A stretch of DNA of 64,000 nt from Gaeumannomyces sp. JS-464 (Eukaryota; Ascomycota; Sordariomycetes; Magnaporthales; Magnaporthaceae), in contig NGZR01000003.1 of assembly GCA_002197995.1 (NCBI GenBank), positions 6,324,001 through 6,388,000 on the forward strand, written 5' to 3'. The notes beneath the pieces were generated by a model. The model did no database searches. It had not been told where the DNA came from and saw nothing but the letters and a program-made list of their open reading frames with translations. Below are positions 1 to 11,960 of this stretch, piece by piece. A program made the position numbers and the translations under genes. How positions within the stretch are numbered: position 1 is the first letter of the stretch; each line of letters starts with the position of its first letter.

Positions 1-1138
1 TAGCCATGAATCCCCGTTGTTGTCCTCCGGGACGGGACCGAGGTTATTGCGAGCCCCTGAAGGCGTCTCAGCTTGCGTGTATTCCGAATGCGGCACGGCC
101 CGGTGCAGCTCGCCAAGGAGCTCTTCGTGCAGCTCCACTATCTCCGTCATGTTTTGGTTTATGGATGATCGGAGCCCGGGGACTTGGGTTGGTAGTGACG
201 CCAGGATCGTCACATACACCTAAAGCCATGCTTAGCTCCAGCCACGGACGGGTCTGGGTGGTACGTTGGGGAGGAGAGCTAGTGCCTACATTCATCAGGA
301 AGCGCACATCTCTAATGTAGCCCTCTTCGGTGTTTATCAGCTCCTCGAGTATGCGACGTCGCTGCATGGCGCGCTCGGCAACGGCTGGGTCCATAGCCGC
401 GGCTCTGCCGGGATATTGGCTATCCTCTGATAACCTCACCCCCGAGAGGGATGCCCTGCTGCTGCGGTCTGTCCGCGAGTGGGCCTTGGAAGAGACGACA
501 TTTATACCCAGCTTGGATCGGCCAAGGACGCTGAAGCTGGCGAGGCTGATGCTGGGGCTCTTCAAGGCGGTAATGAAGGCGAAGGACGAGTCTGACGATG
601 AGTGCCGGCGGTGACGATTGTAGTTCGCGGGCTTGGTCACCTCGGCATCGATCGAGAGGAACTGGGCCGCGGGGATGTCCAAGTCAAGGTTCTGGCGCCG
701 CTGTTCTCCGCGCTTGCGCAAGGTATTCATCCACTTGTGAAAGGGCTTTCGGGACTTATCGGCCGGCAAGGTCAGCTCAGGAGCAGGAAGACGGCTTGGG
801 ATCGGCTCGAGGGGCGGCGATGGGGGTTCGGGGAACTCGTCAGCGTCACAGGCGTCGCCGTTGTTGTTTAAAATGAAATGCAACGAGGCCAGGTTGTCTT
901 CGGTCTGCCAATCATGGCCGGGCCCCTCATGCAAGTCATCTCCCGAGGTGAGCAACACGCCGCCGTCGGGGGCGGGGTCCACATGTGAGGACGCTGGCTC
1001 TGGCGTGTGGAGTTCAGCAGGCGCAACGGACGCGGGCGGGCTGCTTGGTCGGCTCGGGCGGCTGACGATCACCGACCCTGTCGACGGGGCCGGAGAGTCT
1101 GGCCGGGGCTCGGGGTTCGCCGGGGCCATAGTGGTCAT
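1..1138 (-). CDS. Rho guanine-nucleotide exchange factor (DH domain), cut by left edge
   Basis: Predicted activator of a Rho-type GTPase (GDP release), acting in polarity or cell-wall signalling. The first exon (290-1138) encodes about 280 Ser/Pro-rich, probably disordered residues. It then enters a Dbl-homology domain at RRRILEELINTEEGYIRDVR. A 70-bp intron (220-289, GTAGGC donor, TTTAG acceptor) is followed by VYVTILASLP and later ELHEELLGELHRAVP, which is the classic second part of a fungal DH domain. The rest of DH and any PH or CNH domain lies beyond the window. The start is the first ATG (MTTMAP); the frame is open upstream, but only from a TTG codon. The gene is divergent from nas2. 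Family is certain from the DH motifs; which Rho-GEF (Rom2-, Bud3- or Tus1-like) cannot be told. Confidence 0.8.
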
Positions 1139-2575
1139 GGTAGGGCTGGTCGGGTGGAAAAGAATGGAATTGCTCGAAAAGAGCAACAGAACAAAGACCA
1201 AGAAACGAAAGATGCAAAACCCAAAGATCCATCCAAGGATTGCCTGCCTCCCGATGCCCGCAGATGGCGGACTCAAAACATGATTGAAGAGTCAGGGCGG
1301 ACGGGGATAGGGCATGGTGGCAGGTCGAGCTGCAGAGTCGTCGGGCGTCGGAGAGGGACAGGAGATGGCGGCAGCTCTGGAAGATGTACCTGTCGCTGCG
1401 CCGGGCCCAGGAGACGGCCGCAGGACCCTCGACAAGCCCGCAGATGCAGACGGGACGATGGGGAGAAGGAGGGGGGCGCATTCAAGGATCCTCCCGGTGC
1501 CCAGGCGGTCCTGTCGCGAGCCGGCTGTCCTCAAGTTGGCCGTTCCAACTTTGGCTGGAGGTGTTGCCTGCTGCGGACGAAAAGAACCGAATGGGGACGG
1601 GACGGCCCCTTATGGGTTGGAGGGGGCGGCCATTCGTTGCCGGCGTTGGGAAGGCACGATGGCCCGTTGCGCGCGCGGGCGCAGGCTCGCGCTCATGAGA
1701 GGAGGCACGACTCCACTACCGTTGAAACAACATGCACTCAATAACAAGGCGGAGGGCCTGTGCTGCCCCTGGACTTCACGCCTGCCCCATGACACGGTGC
1801 GTGTGCGTGACCGCTAGAGGGCATTCGGGCGTTCTAGCGAGGCCGCCCCCTTATATGGGCCGTGGACAGCGCGATACCGGCGTCGATCGCTGGACCCTGA
1901 AACCATGCGCCGCCTGCCTAGGCGACGCGAGCTCCAGCTGACTGGGCTGTCGTGCGCCCGGAAATCTACGGTACTATACCTCTGCCTGCCGACGTATGCC
2001 TGCTAGCCTGGTTGACACATTTGACTTGCCGATCGAGCCGCACACGAACGGTTCGAGGTTAAACAGCGGGATCAGACCAAATGGTCTGCACTTGCCTGTG
2101 ATACCGCGTCGCATCCAGACGACGACGGACTCGCGTTGCCAGGTGGCCAGTTCCAGCGGTGCCACTTTAAAAATAAAGGCACGGGCGGCCATGAATCGAG
2201 TCTCTGACTGACGGGAAGGGTGCCATCAGGGGTAATCAATATGGAATGGAGCAAGTCTGAGGACCCTGGTGGTCGCAGGGCTGCACGCCGTTATGTCAGG
2301 CCTCCACATGCCTCATGGCTCGTGGCTCGGCATGCCCCTTCAGCCCTGGGACGGCCACCCGAACTCGGTTAGCGTGGAAGAGACTCCAGGGGTGCTTGCG
2401 CTGACGTACCACCCAGGCCAACCAGAGCACCCCGCCACAGCTTAAGCTTCCGTCGCGATGCGCCATCCAACCGCGACCTCCCCCGCGCGTGAACACCTAG
2501 CACTTCAAGCCATTCCATCCCACAAAACATGGTGGTTGCTGCGCCCGCCCCCAGGTAGACGACCTGCATTCGAAA
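1139..2575. other. Intergenic, divergent between Rho-GEF and nas2
   Basis: About 1.4 kb with no ORF that shows splice structure or family motifs. It should hold both promoters. The open frames here on either strand are GC-rich noise. Confidence 0.5.
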
Positions 2576-3562
2576 ATGAGCAATCTGCACGCGCCTACAG
2601 TCCCGTCGGGGCCCACGACCGCGCCCACGACCAACGGCCGCGCGGGGCACTTGACTATCGCGGAGCTGCAGCGCAAAAAGGACAACCTCGAGGCCGAGCT
2701 CAAGGCCCTGGGAGGCGTCCTAGAGTCGGTGCGTTCTACTTCCCCAGCCATGGCCACGACCACAAGAATCTGAGGCTGACCAGCGCGGCGGGGAACCAAA
2801 CTGCAAACAGCACAATGTCGACATGAACACGAGCCTCTTAACCCCGGACGGGTTCCCCCGCGCCGACCTCGATGTCGCCCAGAGTTCGTGGTCTCTTTTC
2901 ACATTTCTCTACTGGGGCGCCGCTCTGCTTCTGCAGAATTAGCACCGCGTGCGAGACAGGATACAGATCAAGTAGCAGTTGCTGATTTGATGATGTTTGC
3001 TCGGCGCTAGTACGAACAACCCGGGCACGGATCATCCACCTGCGAAACGACTACAAAGACCTCATGGCTGTGATCGAGAAGCAGCTCCATGAGCATTTTG
3101 CTAGCCTCGATGATGACGAGGCAGACGCCCCCTCCGCGACAGCTTTTGCGACGACCGAACGGCTCACAGACTCGGCGCCCGAGGTGCTCGATCCCCCTTT
3201 TGCAAAGGTCAACAGCGTCGTCGACGGCAGCCCCGCCAACAGGGCTGGCCTCAGGGCGGGAGATCTGATCCGCAACTTTGGCTACGTCAATCACGCAAAC
3301 CACGACGGCCTCAAGAAGGTCGGCGAGTGCGTGCAGGGCAACGAGGGGGTAAGTTTCCACTGGCAGCGGCATGGGTGATGTGCTGGGATCTTCCGACAAG
3401 TATGTGGCTTTATTCGGCTGACATTCTCCGCAGCAAAACGTGCTGGTCAAGATTATCAGAAGTAGTGGGCCCGGTCAAACCCAGGAGCTCCGGTTGACGT
3501 TGACCCCTCGCCGAGATTGGGGAGGAAGAGGACTGTTGGGCTGCCATATCCTGCCGGCCTGA
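2576..3562 (+). CDS. nas2: 26S proteasome assembly chaperone Nas2 (PSMD9), PDZ protein
   Basis: Assembly chaperone of the proteasome regulatory particle; in yeast and mammals it binds the Rpt5 C-terminal tail during base assembly. Four exons: 2576-2728, 2811-2883, 3011-3348, 3434-3562 (230 aa, the usual family length). The N-terminal helical region is split over three exons: IAELQRKKDNLEAELKALGG, then VDMNTSLLTPDGFPRADLDV, then RTTRARIIHLRNDYKDLMAV. The PDZ-like domain carries FAKVNSVVDGSPANRAGLRA and GDLIRNFGYVN. All introns have GT-AG ends and the reading frame closes without correction, so this is one of the few undamaged genes. ATG 2576 is the first in frame. Confidence 0.92.
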
Positions 3563-4239
3563 GATCAGCCGCACTGAGGGAGGACGGACACGTCGCAGCT
3601 GTCGATGCAGAAATGCTCAGCCCTGGGCACGGGACCAAATAAAGACAGATTCGTGTAGTCGACTCCCGTGGGACCAGGATCACGGTCAAGCGAGTTGATG
3701 CAAAGCTGTCTGTATCATGATGAAGAGTCGGCTCGGGCTCCTCTGGTGACGGACGAGAGGGAGACTGCTTGTCTCGGACGGCCAGGCGTCGGCAGGGTGA
3801 GCATAGTTGGTTCTAGACATTTCAGCCAATGAAGCACGTCTGCCTTTGATGCCAGACGCAGGGACTCCCGGGCCTCAATACTTGGGTGCATTTAGGCACC
3901 CGCCCACCTGCATTCGTGGAGCCTTGGACGACATGTGCTCTGGTCGTGCCGTTTGCTTCCCAGGGTTGGTTCGGTCGAAGCTCAAGTAGAACCCGGCGAG
4001 CCTACCGCGAGACGAAAATCTTCTAATGTGAGTCAGTCAAAACACGGTACCAGTCTCACGTGGTTGCTCCTACCTCGTATCTTAGTTATTTCAAGCATGG
4101 GGTTGCCAGGGAATTGAAGAATCAAAACATAAGAGCTGAGTGGAGAAAATGATACAAATACAAAAGAAGGTAAAGAATCAACCGAGGAGAAAAAGGAAAT
4201 TCCACGGGCGATTTTCGGTTCTGATAACCTCGCTCTGAA

Positions 4240-4252
4240 CCAATCTCATTGG
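4240..4252. promoter_or_regulatory. Inverted CCAAT pair upstream of gsp1
   Basis: CCAAT and ATTGG face each other with three bases between, about 565 bp before the Gsp1 start codon. CCAAT is the site of the fungal HAP complex. The motif is seen directly; its function is inferred. Confidence 0.35.
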
Positions 4253-4614
4253 TCAGGCCGTTAGAACAGGGACCGAAAAAACCAGGCAAGCTTGCCAGGC
4301 AGAAGCACGCACCTGGTGGGAGCGTGCGCGCAGTGACGGAAGTGCATGGATGAGCGACAGGAGCGGGTCACGTGCCAGCAGTACCCCGCCACCTGCCCGA
4401 CCGGCGAGTTTTTCGCCCATCAGGCTGCTGGGGGCTGGGCCGCCTTCGTGAAAACAACACAGGAGAATTTCTGCCGCCTCTGCTCTTCGGCGAACATCCC
4501 ACTTCTTCGAACCTCCAACGTCATCCTACGAAAAAGGTACGTTGGGCCCCCATCTCAAGAGACCTGCTGCCTGCCACCTGACGGCTCGGATTGATAGCGC
4601 CCTGCTTTAAATGC

Positions 4615-4700
4615 ACCCGCCCTCCCACCATTTGATCCTTTTCCTCTTTCCCCCACATCCGTCTATACTTTTTTTTTTCTTGCCCGCCTCCTCCCTGCCT
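4615..4700 (+). promoter_or_regulatory. Pyrimidine-rich core promoter or 5' UTR of gsp1
   Basis: A C+T-dominated stretch, including a T-run near 4669-4678, lies 115-200 bp before the start codon. CT-rich tracts just before the transcription start are common in strongly expressed filamentous-fungal housekeeping genes. Confidence 0.45.
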
Positions 4701-4815
4701 TTCGTTGGGCTTCTTACAAACACTGACCTTGGGCGCGCGCGCATATTTACAGTGCCGAGCGATTTGACCATAGCGTCTCAACCCGCTTTCAACCTTCACG
4801 TAGACACACATAACC

Positions 4816-5877
4816 ATGGCTGAGGTTCCCACCTTCAAGCTGGTGCTGGTCGGCGATGGCGGTACTGGCAAGGCAAGTCAACTCGACAACACAACACCCG
4901 AGGCCTTCCGGACCAGGCGAATTCGTCTCCCTCGGCGACGGCGCTCTCCTCCGATGCATCGACCCCTCCTCGACGGCCGTTGCGCCACGCCGCCCACCTC
5001 TGCCATAGCCGCTGATTTCTAACGTTGACGCCACTCCAGACCACGTTCGTCAAGCGCCATCTGACGGGCGAGTTCGAGAAGAAGTACATGGCCACCCTCG
5101 GTGTGGAGGTCCATCCCCTCGGCTTCGACACCGTAAGTCTTCTGAAGAAACGCCCGGGTTCCCGGCATGTGCGCGAGCGGATGGACATGTTAATCTAACA
5201 AAGCGAATAGAACTTCGGCAAGATCCAGTTCGACGTGTGGGATACCGCCGGACAGGAGAAGTTCGGCGGTCTCCGTGACGGATACTACATCAACGGCCAG
5301 TGCGGTATCATCATGTTCGATGTCACCTCCCGCATCACCTACAAGAACGTCCCCAACTGGCACCGTAAGTACATGGCCCCGGTGCTAGCTGTAGCATACG
5401 CGGCTGCCCACCTACGAGAACCTTTGACGAGGGGAAATAAATCGACTGACGCGTATTCACTCCCTAACACTAGGTGACCTGGTTCGTGTCTGCGAGAACA
5501 TCCCCATCGTTCTCTGCGGCAACAAGGTCGATGTCAAGGAGCGGAAGGTGAAGGCCAAGACCATCACCTTCCACCGCAAGAAGAACCTCCAGTACTACGA
5601 TATCTCGGCCAAGTCCAACTATAACTTCGAGAAGCCGTTCCTGTGGCTCGGCCGCAAGCTTGTTGGCAACCCCGCTCTGGTATGTCGCTTTGTTTACTAA
5701 CCCATAGCTTACACAAGGAACATTTGGTTGCTAATGTCATAATAGGAGTTCGTCGCCGCCCCCGCTCTGGCTCCCCCCACTGCCGTCGTCACCGAGGAGC
5801 TCAAGGCTCAGTACGAGAAGGAGCTCCACGAAGCGACGGCTGCTCCTCTGCCTGACGACGATGATGAAGACTTCTAA
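4816..5877 (+). CDS. gsp1: Ran GTPase (Gsp1)
   Basis: Small nuclear GTPase that sets the direction of nucleocytoplasmic transport. Five exons: 4816-4872, 5040-5132, 5211-5364, 5474-5679, 5746-5877 (213 aa, normal for Ran). G-box motifs are intact: GDGGTGKTTF (G1, split by intron 1), [10 protein letters not shown] (G3), NKVD (G4) and SAK (G5). The acidic C-terminal tail DDDDEDF, diagnostic of Ran, is present, and there is no prenylation CAAX box. Intron 1 starts with GCAAGT, not GT; using it is the only way to join GTGK to TTFVKRH in frame with a CAG acceptor. The reading frame is otherwise perfect. Confidence 0.97.
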
Positions 5878-8276
5878 ATCACTCGGTCCAGGCTGCTGCG
5901 GGCAGAGGATGGCAAATTTTTGACTGCCACGTCTTGACTCATCTCCGGCATCGAGACCGAATGACGGGACATGCACGCTGGCTGCCTCACGACATGGGAC
6001 GTGATGGGATGGATGGAATGGTATTTTTCGGCATGGACGGGGAAGGCGGCGGACCGGCTGGATGGGGGACTGGAAGTGACGTCGACTGGCTGGTCTTCTT
6101 TTCTTTCTCGTTTCCTCTTTCTTCTCTTCGCAACGCCTCCAGATCGATCGGCATGATAATTCCAGCATCGGCCCCCCACAACACTCATGAAGCGGTGGTA
6201 GAACTCGGCGTCAGTTTGCTGCATAAACAGCTTCCAGGTAGACATAAAATTTGTCATTTCCCAATTTTGACTGCTATTCACTGTTCCAGGGTGGTGTTGT
6301 TGATGTTTTGGCTGTGGGGCGGTTAGAGTGTTTGTCCTCGGTTGGACGAGGGGCTACCCTGTTGCCATGACATCAACGTGCGGTCACTGCAGCCATGCTT
6401 TGTCAGTGGCTCGCCGAGCCTCACTCATGCCTGCCTCGAATGCTTCAATCACTTTAAATGGTTTTGGGTTGGGGTTACCTATTTGGGCACAGGGGTTAGA
6501 AGTGGGAGCGGGACTGACGCCGACGTGTCAGCCAGCAGTGTGTGCCTGACATTTGTCCACCAGCCTCTTAGAGTGGCCGAGGTCGTGGGGATTGCTGGGG
6601 CCAGAATTTGTCCGGCATGGCGGTCAGTCTGGTGGGTTTTATTTTGGGCCAAGACTCGATCTAAAGTCCGATGAAGTGGCTTTGATATCCATCCACAGTT
6701 AGGCACCAAATCTTTCGAGCGCAAGTGTCCAAGCCACGACCTACGTAGCTGATAGTGGGTGCACACACAGGCCAGAACAACCGGGGCGTGCGCAATTCGT
6801 GGTAGATCATCTTGGATGGTCTTGAATTGAACCTGGGAGTTGGGTTGATACTGTCTAATCATGAACTGAAAGAACCTGACATCGTGGTGATAACCACTCA
6901 GGGCAACCTAACGGGGCTCAGGGACCATGCGGCGCCGATTTCGCTGAAGTGATGCCCTGCCCAAGGGGACAGAAAGGAAACACACAGCATGATCCTGGCT
7001 CAATTGGGTTCAGAACCGTGGGCTTGGTACCCATGGTTCCACGGTTGTGTGGAGAGGCGGAGGCGGTGACGGTCGACAGCGAACACGTTGTGCCGCGTTG
7101 GACACCCAACTAACTGCAAGCCGCATGTCAATTAGGAGTCTCCTGGAGCATCATAACAGTCGGCGCGTATGTAGTACATAGGTGTCGTTTGGGAAGATAA
7201 GTTGAATTTCAGGGATACGATCGCGGCGTGCTCTTCATGCCTGGCTGCGTCAGGCGTCACCCCACCGAGGAGAAAAAGCCTGCCTCTTTTCCCCCCAAAA
7301 GCTTTGGCCGCCAGTCGAGCCAGGAGCAATTGCGCCAAAGACAGGGCACGCGTCGGCTGGAATTTGACGACGCGTTGGTCTGTCTCGTGGCGGGCAGACA
7401 GAATCATCATCACACATGGAACGGATGGACATGTAGGTTAAAATTAGACGGCGGCCCAGCGCACGCCGGCGACGTTGAGACAGCAATTGGACTTCTCCTG
7501 TCTAATGCAAACAAGACAGGTACGGCGAGGCCTAGTTGGCCAGGTACGAGGCGGCGTGCAGCGTGCAATTTCGAGGTGCTGCGGGCGAGCTGCAGCGACA
7601 AGGATGTGGCACTTTGACACGGGGCGCCAGCGGACTGCATCGCGGACGATGAATGGGACGACGCGAAACGCACTGGCAGGAAGGCGTGCGTAGAAGAGGG
7701 TCGTGCTCAAATGAAGCCCTGGGCCGCCCGCCATTTGCTGAGGTCGGGAGGCGGTGGGCGGGAAAGGGGAGGGGGCTTTCCATCATCGGGCTTGCTGATT
7801 TTCGATGCGCCCGGTACATGTCCTTGGCCCCCCAGCGCCCGTACCTGACCAAAGCGCCCGGCCTTCCCAAACGGGCAGGGCAGAGAGGCTGGGGTAGCGG
7901 GTCCGGGTTTCTGATTGGCGGAGCTACAGCCACCTCGGGCTCGACGCGCATCAAATGCCAGGCGTGTTGTATACAAGGGTCTCGTGGGCGTGATGCGGGG
8001 AGCGGGTCCCGTCATGCACACAAGTCGCGGTTTGAGAAGTTGGGTCCATCGATTCTCTGCCATTAAACCTCGTCGCCCACCCTCCTCTGAGAGCTGGAGC
8101 AAGAAAAAAAGAGAGAAAGAAAGAAAGCTCCTCTAGCCGTTCGTCTCTTCTACGCTCGCTATCGAGAGACGTGCACCCCTGTCTGCATCTGCTGCCCGTC
8201 TCTGCACTGGCCCGCCTAGTTAGAGCTTCACATTCGTTTGGCCTCGTCGTCTAGCATGCAGTGTTGACCGCCCATC
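5878..8276. other. Intergenic, 2.4 kb, upstream of homeodomain gene
   Basis: No gene supported on either strand. The first part is gsp1 3' UTR, and the part nearest the homeodomain gene holds its promoter, with an A/G-rich tract around 8099-8130 followed by a C/T-rich leader. Long upstream regions are common for fungal regulators. Confidence 0.5.
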
Positions 8277-10600
8277 ATGATGGATTCGGCCCGCATCCCC
8301 TCCCCCGACACGTCCTTCGCGTCCGTCTCCCAGGACGCTCTGCCGTCCAGCTCGGCCAGCCCAGCCGTGTCCCTCGCCGCGTCCCAGGAGCCGCCAATGG
8401 CCACCGAACGCGCAGATGCCGACGTGCCGCGCCCGTCAGAGGCCCCCGAAGAAACAGAGCGCCACCCTAAGGGCCGGAGGAAGAGGACCGCGTACGTGAC
8501 CTAGACATGTTTTGGGAGAGCAAGCACAGTTTGCTCCCATTTTGTCAACTCGGGGGATGTGGCTATGACGCGTCCAGATCGACTGACCTGTTTGCCTGCA
8601 GCGCCAAAGACAAGGCCATCCTCGAAGCCGCTTACAGCGCCGACCCCAAGCCCGACAAGACGGCGCGTCTTGAAATCGTGAAGCGCGTCACTCTTAACGA
8701 GAAGGAGGTGCAGGTAAGGAGCCTCGAGGACGCTGGCGCAATCAATGGCAGCTCGCTTGTGCCGTGTGCTGACTTTTTTTCGTCCCCAAACAGATATGGT
8801 TTCAGAACCGTCGACAGAACGACCGCCGGAGATCGCGCCCGCTCTCGCCGCAGGAAATCGCTGCTCTCCGCTACGGCGGCATGCAAATCCTCTCTTCCGA
8901 TGCTGGCTCGTTCGGCCAGCACAGCACCGGGGGCGAGGTCGCCGCCGTCGCGCCCCCACCACAGGCTGTGTCGACCACCCCCGTCGCATCGCCGGACCTC
9001 GCGCCCTGGCTGCCCGACAGACACCCGTTTCGCACCGAGGCGCCGCCGCCGCCGCCGCCACGGTCGCCCACCAACCAGTCACCGAACCCCATCGCGGCCA
9101 TGGGCGCTCAAACCCCTGCACAACGGCAACAACCCCCAAACCACGCAGATCTGCTCAACAGCTCTTCCCGATTCACCCCTGGGTCGGCCACCAGCAACAG
9201 CTTTATGGCAAGCAGGTGGCACTCGGGAGCTCCTTCTCTACACCAGCATCCTCCTTCCGTCGCGCCTCGGGTGCAGACGACTCTTTCAGGTTTGAGCCGT
9301 TCGCGCCGTCTTCGTGCTCCTCCACCGCGTCCGCCCGATCTTGCCGCCACCCCACTCGCGGTCCAACTCGCAAGTCCGCCTGTCGCTCTCGCTCGAGGGC
9401 AAGGCATCGCTCGTCTCCGGCCTGAGGTCACCCTCGCCGCCTCGAAGCAGCAGCAGCCACAGCCTCTACAACCCGCAGACGGAGCCCATCCCAATTTCGA
9501 TCCCGTCCATCCGGCGCGACAGCCTCCACCGCAGCCTGAGCTCGCAGTCCATCACGCTGCCGCCCATCTCCGCTGACTGATTCCCTTTGCGGTGATAGCA
9601 ACGGCAGCAGCGGCGGTGGCGGCCGCAAGCGTCCCCATGGCTGCTCCTGCCCCGCTCCCCCCACGCCTGACCCGTGGTCGCTCGCGTGACGTTCACGCGT
9701 GGGAAGTTCGCGGCAGACGGCGCCGAGGATCGCGAGGACGAGCTGACGCAACAGGCGAGGCATGAGGCGAGCGGGTCGGCCATCGCCGCTATCAGCCTTC
9801 TGCGAACGACCTCGGCGTCTGCCGTCGCCGCCGCTGCGACTGGTGCGTCGCCTCCCGTTCTGCAACCCAACGGCAGTAAGCGCAACGCGTCCGTACGGCC
9901 ATCGTCTGGATTCGACAGGACCGGTGCAAACGGCCAGCAGTATCCTTTCAAAAGGGCTAGGCTGGGTCGCTCGTCGAGCAGTGTGGCCCGGCTGCAGTCG
10001 TCGTCATCGTCGCGCCTCAACGTCGAGAAGCTCGTGGATCCGGCAGATGATCAGGAGAAGCCGTCGGATGGCGGTGATGCTAAGAAGATGGAGGTAGCCA
10101 CTCTCATTGCAACTAACGGGCACGACTCCGACAAGGAGAACTGGAGCCCCGACGAGGACGGCTCACCGGCCGTCAGCAGGAGTCAGTCTGCTGCTCCCGC
10201 TGGTGTGGTGGGCGGCCGGATACTACCCCCGGTCATCTTTTCGGCCTCGTCCTCGCCGCGGAGGCACCTCCCGGCCTCATTGCACGGGGGCAATGGGCGC
10301 CGGACGGGGTTCATGGACGAGCGCCGGGGCTTGCTGGGTGGCGGCCATCGGGCTTACACTGCCCCCGGCCAGCGGTCCAACAAACGACGCACGGGCAGGA
10401 GTCCGGCGTCTATCAACATCTTTGAGGATGACGGCGAGGAGGTGGACAGCGACGGCGACGGCAGCGGCAAGGGCAGGTTCGGGCCGCGGCGCGATGACGA
10501 GGTCGAGCGCTTCATGCGCGGCGAGGTGAGCCCCAGCAAGAAGGGCGACTTTGACTGCGTTGCTGGCCTCCTGTCCCTCTCTCAGGGCAACTGGAGGTGA
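8277..10600 (+). CDS. Homeodomain transcription factor, Yox1/Yhp1-like (frameshifted)
   Basis: Predicted nuclear DNA-binding regulator. Exons 8277-8491, 8602-8713 and 8794-10600. The homeodomain sits near residues 67-125 and is split by both introns: GRRKRTAAKDKAILEAAY, ARLEIVKRVTLNEKEVQ and the recognition helix IWFQNRRQNDRRRSRP. A long low-complexity region follows, with Pro runs, QVRLSLSLEGKASLVSG, and a C-terminus ERFMRGEVSPSKKGDF...VAGLLSLSQGNWR that I recognise from fungal Yox1-like proteins. The last exon is not one open frame. The best frame changes near 9226 (GGG to GGGG restores WHSGSSFSTP), near 9335 (CCC to CCCC), near 9575 and near 9665. Two adjacent ATGs exist; 8277 is used. Symbol withheld because several fungal names exist. 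Confidence 0.85.
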
Positions 10601-11960
10601 CGGGACGCACGGTAGCTTTGGCTGTGCCTCGCCACCCCCATCGCCGTATTTGCTGCGGCCTCTGCTTACACTGGTATTTCTGAGGAAGCAAACTAGCCTG
10701 TGTCTGGAGCCACAATCGGACGTTCCGTTTGGTCAAAAACCCGGGCGTCACACAGCAGGAATACTGGCGACGCCCGAACCCCGCACGAGGCTAGAGCCAA
10801 CCAGGTACGGGGGAGGTCGGCTGTATGGAGTGTGTACAACTATTGAACGTGGTATCATGAGCAGCCAGGGCAAAACCCCCAATGGCGATGATTTGTTTGG
10901 TCGGCGACAATGCTGGGGTGGGAGAACACGGTTGTAACAGTAAAGAGGAGATGAAAAGGGTTATGTATGGAAAGAGCTTGGTGTTCGGAGGCGGGCTTGG
11001 GTTCGGTGTCGAGCTTGGGGGTTAAAAAAAACATATGGTATGAACTAATGCAATGTTAAATCTGATCCAGCCTGATGGCCCTTTGCCCCTCGTGCTTGCC
11101 CCTTTTTACCCCTTGCTTCTTCAAAGTCAAATGGTGGAGGCTTTAGGTGTTGCGACAAACAGGGCCTGCCTGGGGCTCTCATTTCTCCGTTTCATTCTGT
11201 CTGGTCACTTGGTAATTGTTCTCTTCTGGCTCAAAGAACTGGACGTGCCCGTCATCCTTGCGGAGAGGGGCCGACCTGGTCGGAGAGTAGACGTCAAATT
11301 GCCACCTTTTCCTTTCGGCCCGTCTCGAAGAACCTGCGATGCGGATACCAGAGCCCACGAGAGGCAGCACGCCGCCCGTTGGTCTTCTCTGAGTTACCTA
11401 GCGGATTCGTGCATGTTTCTTCTCGGACAGTGTGTGAGAATGCCCAATTTGACTGCCTGCCTCCGTAGCTATCCGTCTACCAACTGGACGCCTGTTTTCT
11501 GTTTCTGTGCTCGTAGCCGAAGAGCTATGCAGGCTCATAGTATAGAGCTGAGACGTTTGCTCGGAAACCTATCCAACCATCTTGGGGCATCCAGCGTTTG
11601 GAGAGAACGTGCATTTTGCAGCGCACGTAGCCTGCGTATCTATCAGCTTACCTTCCCGCTCTGGTGCTTGCCCTGGTATTGCTTTTGATTCCTGAATTGG
11701 CGTTTGTACCTGGTTGGGTATTCCCCTTCCTGCTTGTTCCCGGTGCTGCTATGCCCATCGACTTCTGAGCAAAGGATGGGACATAACGCCGCCCGTCAAC
11801 GTGTGTATAAGCACCGCCTACCTCCTCGTCCAGGACTTGGACACACTCGACCTTCACTTAAACCACTTAACCTCACTTGCACCTACTAAACCTCACTTAC
11901 ACCCATTGAACCTAAATTACACCCACTCAGCCTCACAAAGCCTCACCCCTTCCCTCAAGA
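10601..11960. other. Intergenic between homeodomain gene and AAA ATPase
   Basis: No supported gene. A 211-codon open frame at 11053-11688 lacks motifs, splice sites and fungal-like composition. The last 100 bases hold a degenerate tandem repeat (listed separately). Confidence 0.45.
11850..11950 (+). repeat. Degenerate ~20-bp tandem repeat upstream of AAA ATPase
   Basis: About five imperfect copies of a unit like AACCTCACTTACACCCACT run up to 10 bases before the start codon. Copies differ by one to four bases. They lie in the presumed 5' UTR or core promoter. Confidence 0.6.

Larger units (their letters stand above)
3563..4815. other. Intergenic and promoter region upstream of gsp1
   Basis: No supported gene. 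An inverted CCAAT pair and a pyrimidine-rich tract (listed separately) occupy the gsp1-proximal half. Confidence 0.5.

Noticed and set aside
1139..1276. N-terminal hydrophobic extension of the Rho-GEF
   Set aside because: It would start at TTG and lies upstream of a good ATG; the hydrophobic stretch is likely untranslated leader.
11053..11688. 211-codon plus-strand open frame
   Set aside because: No family motif, no splice context; biased Leu/Ser/Cys composition typical of non-coding DNA.
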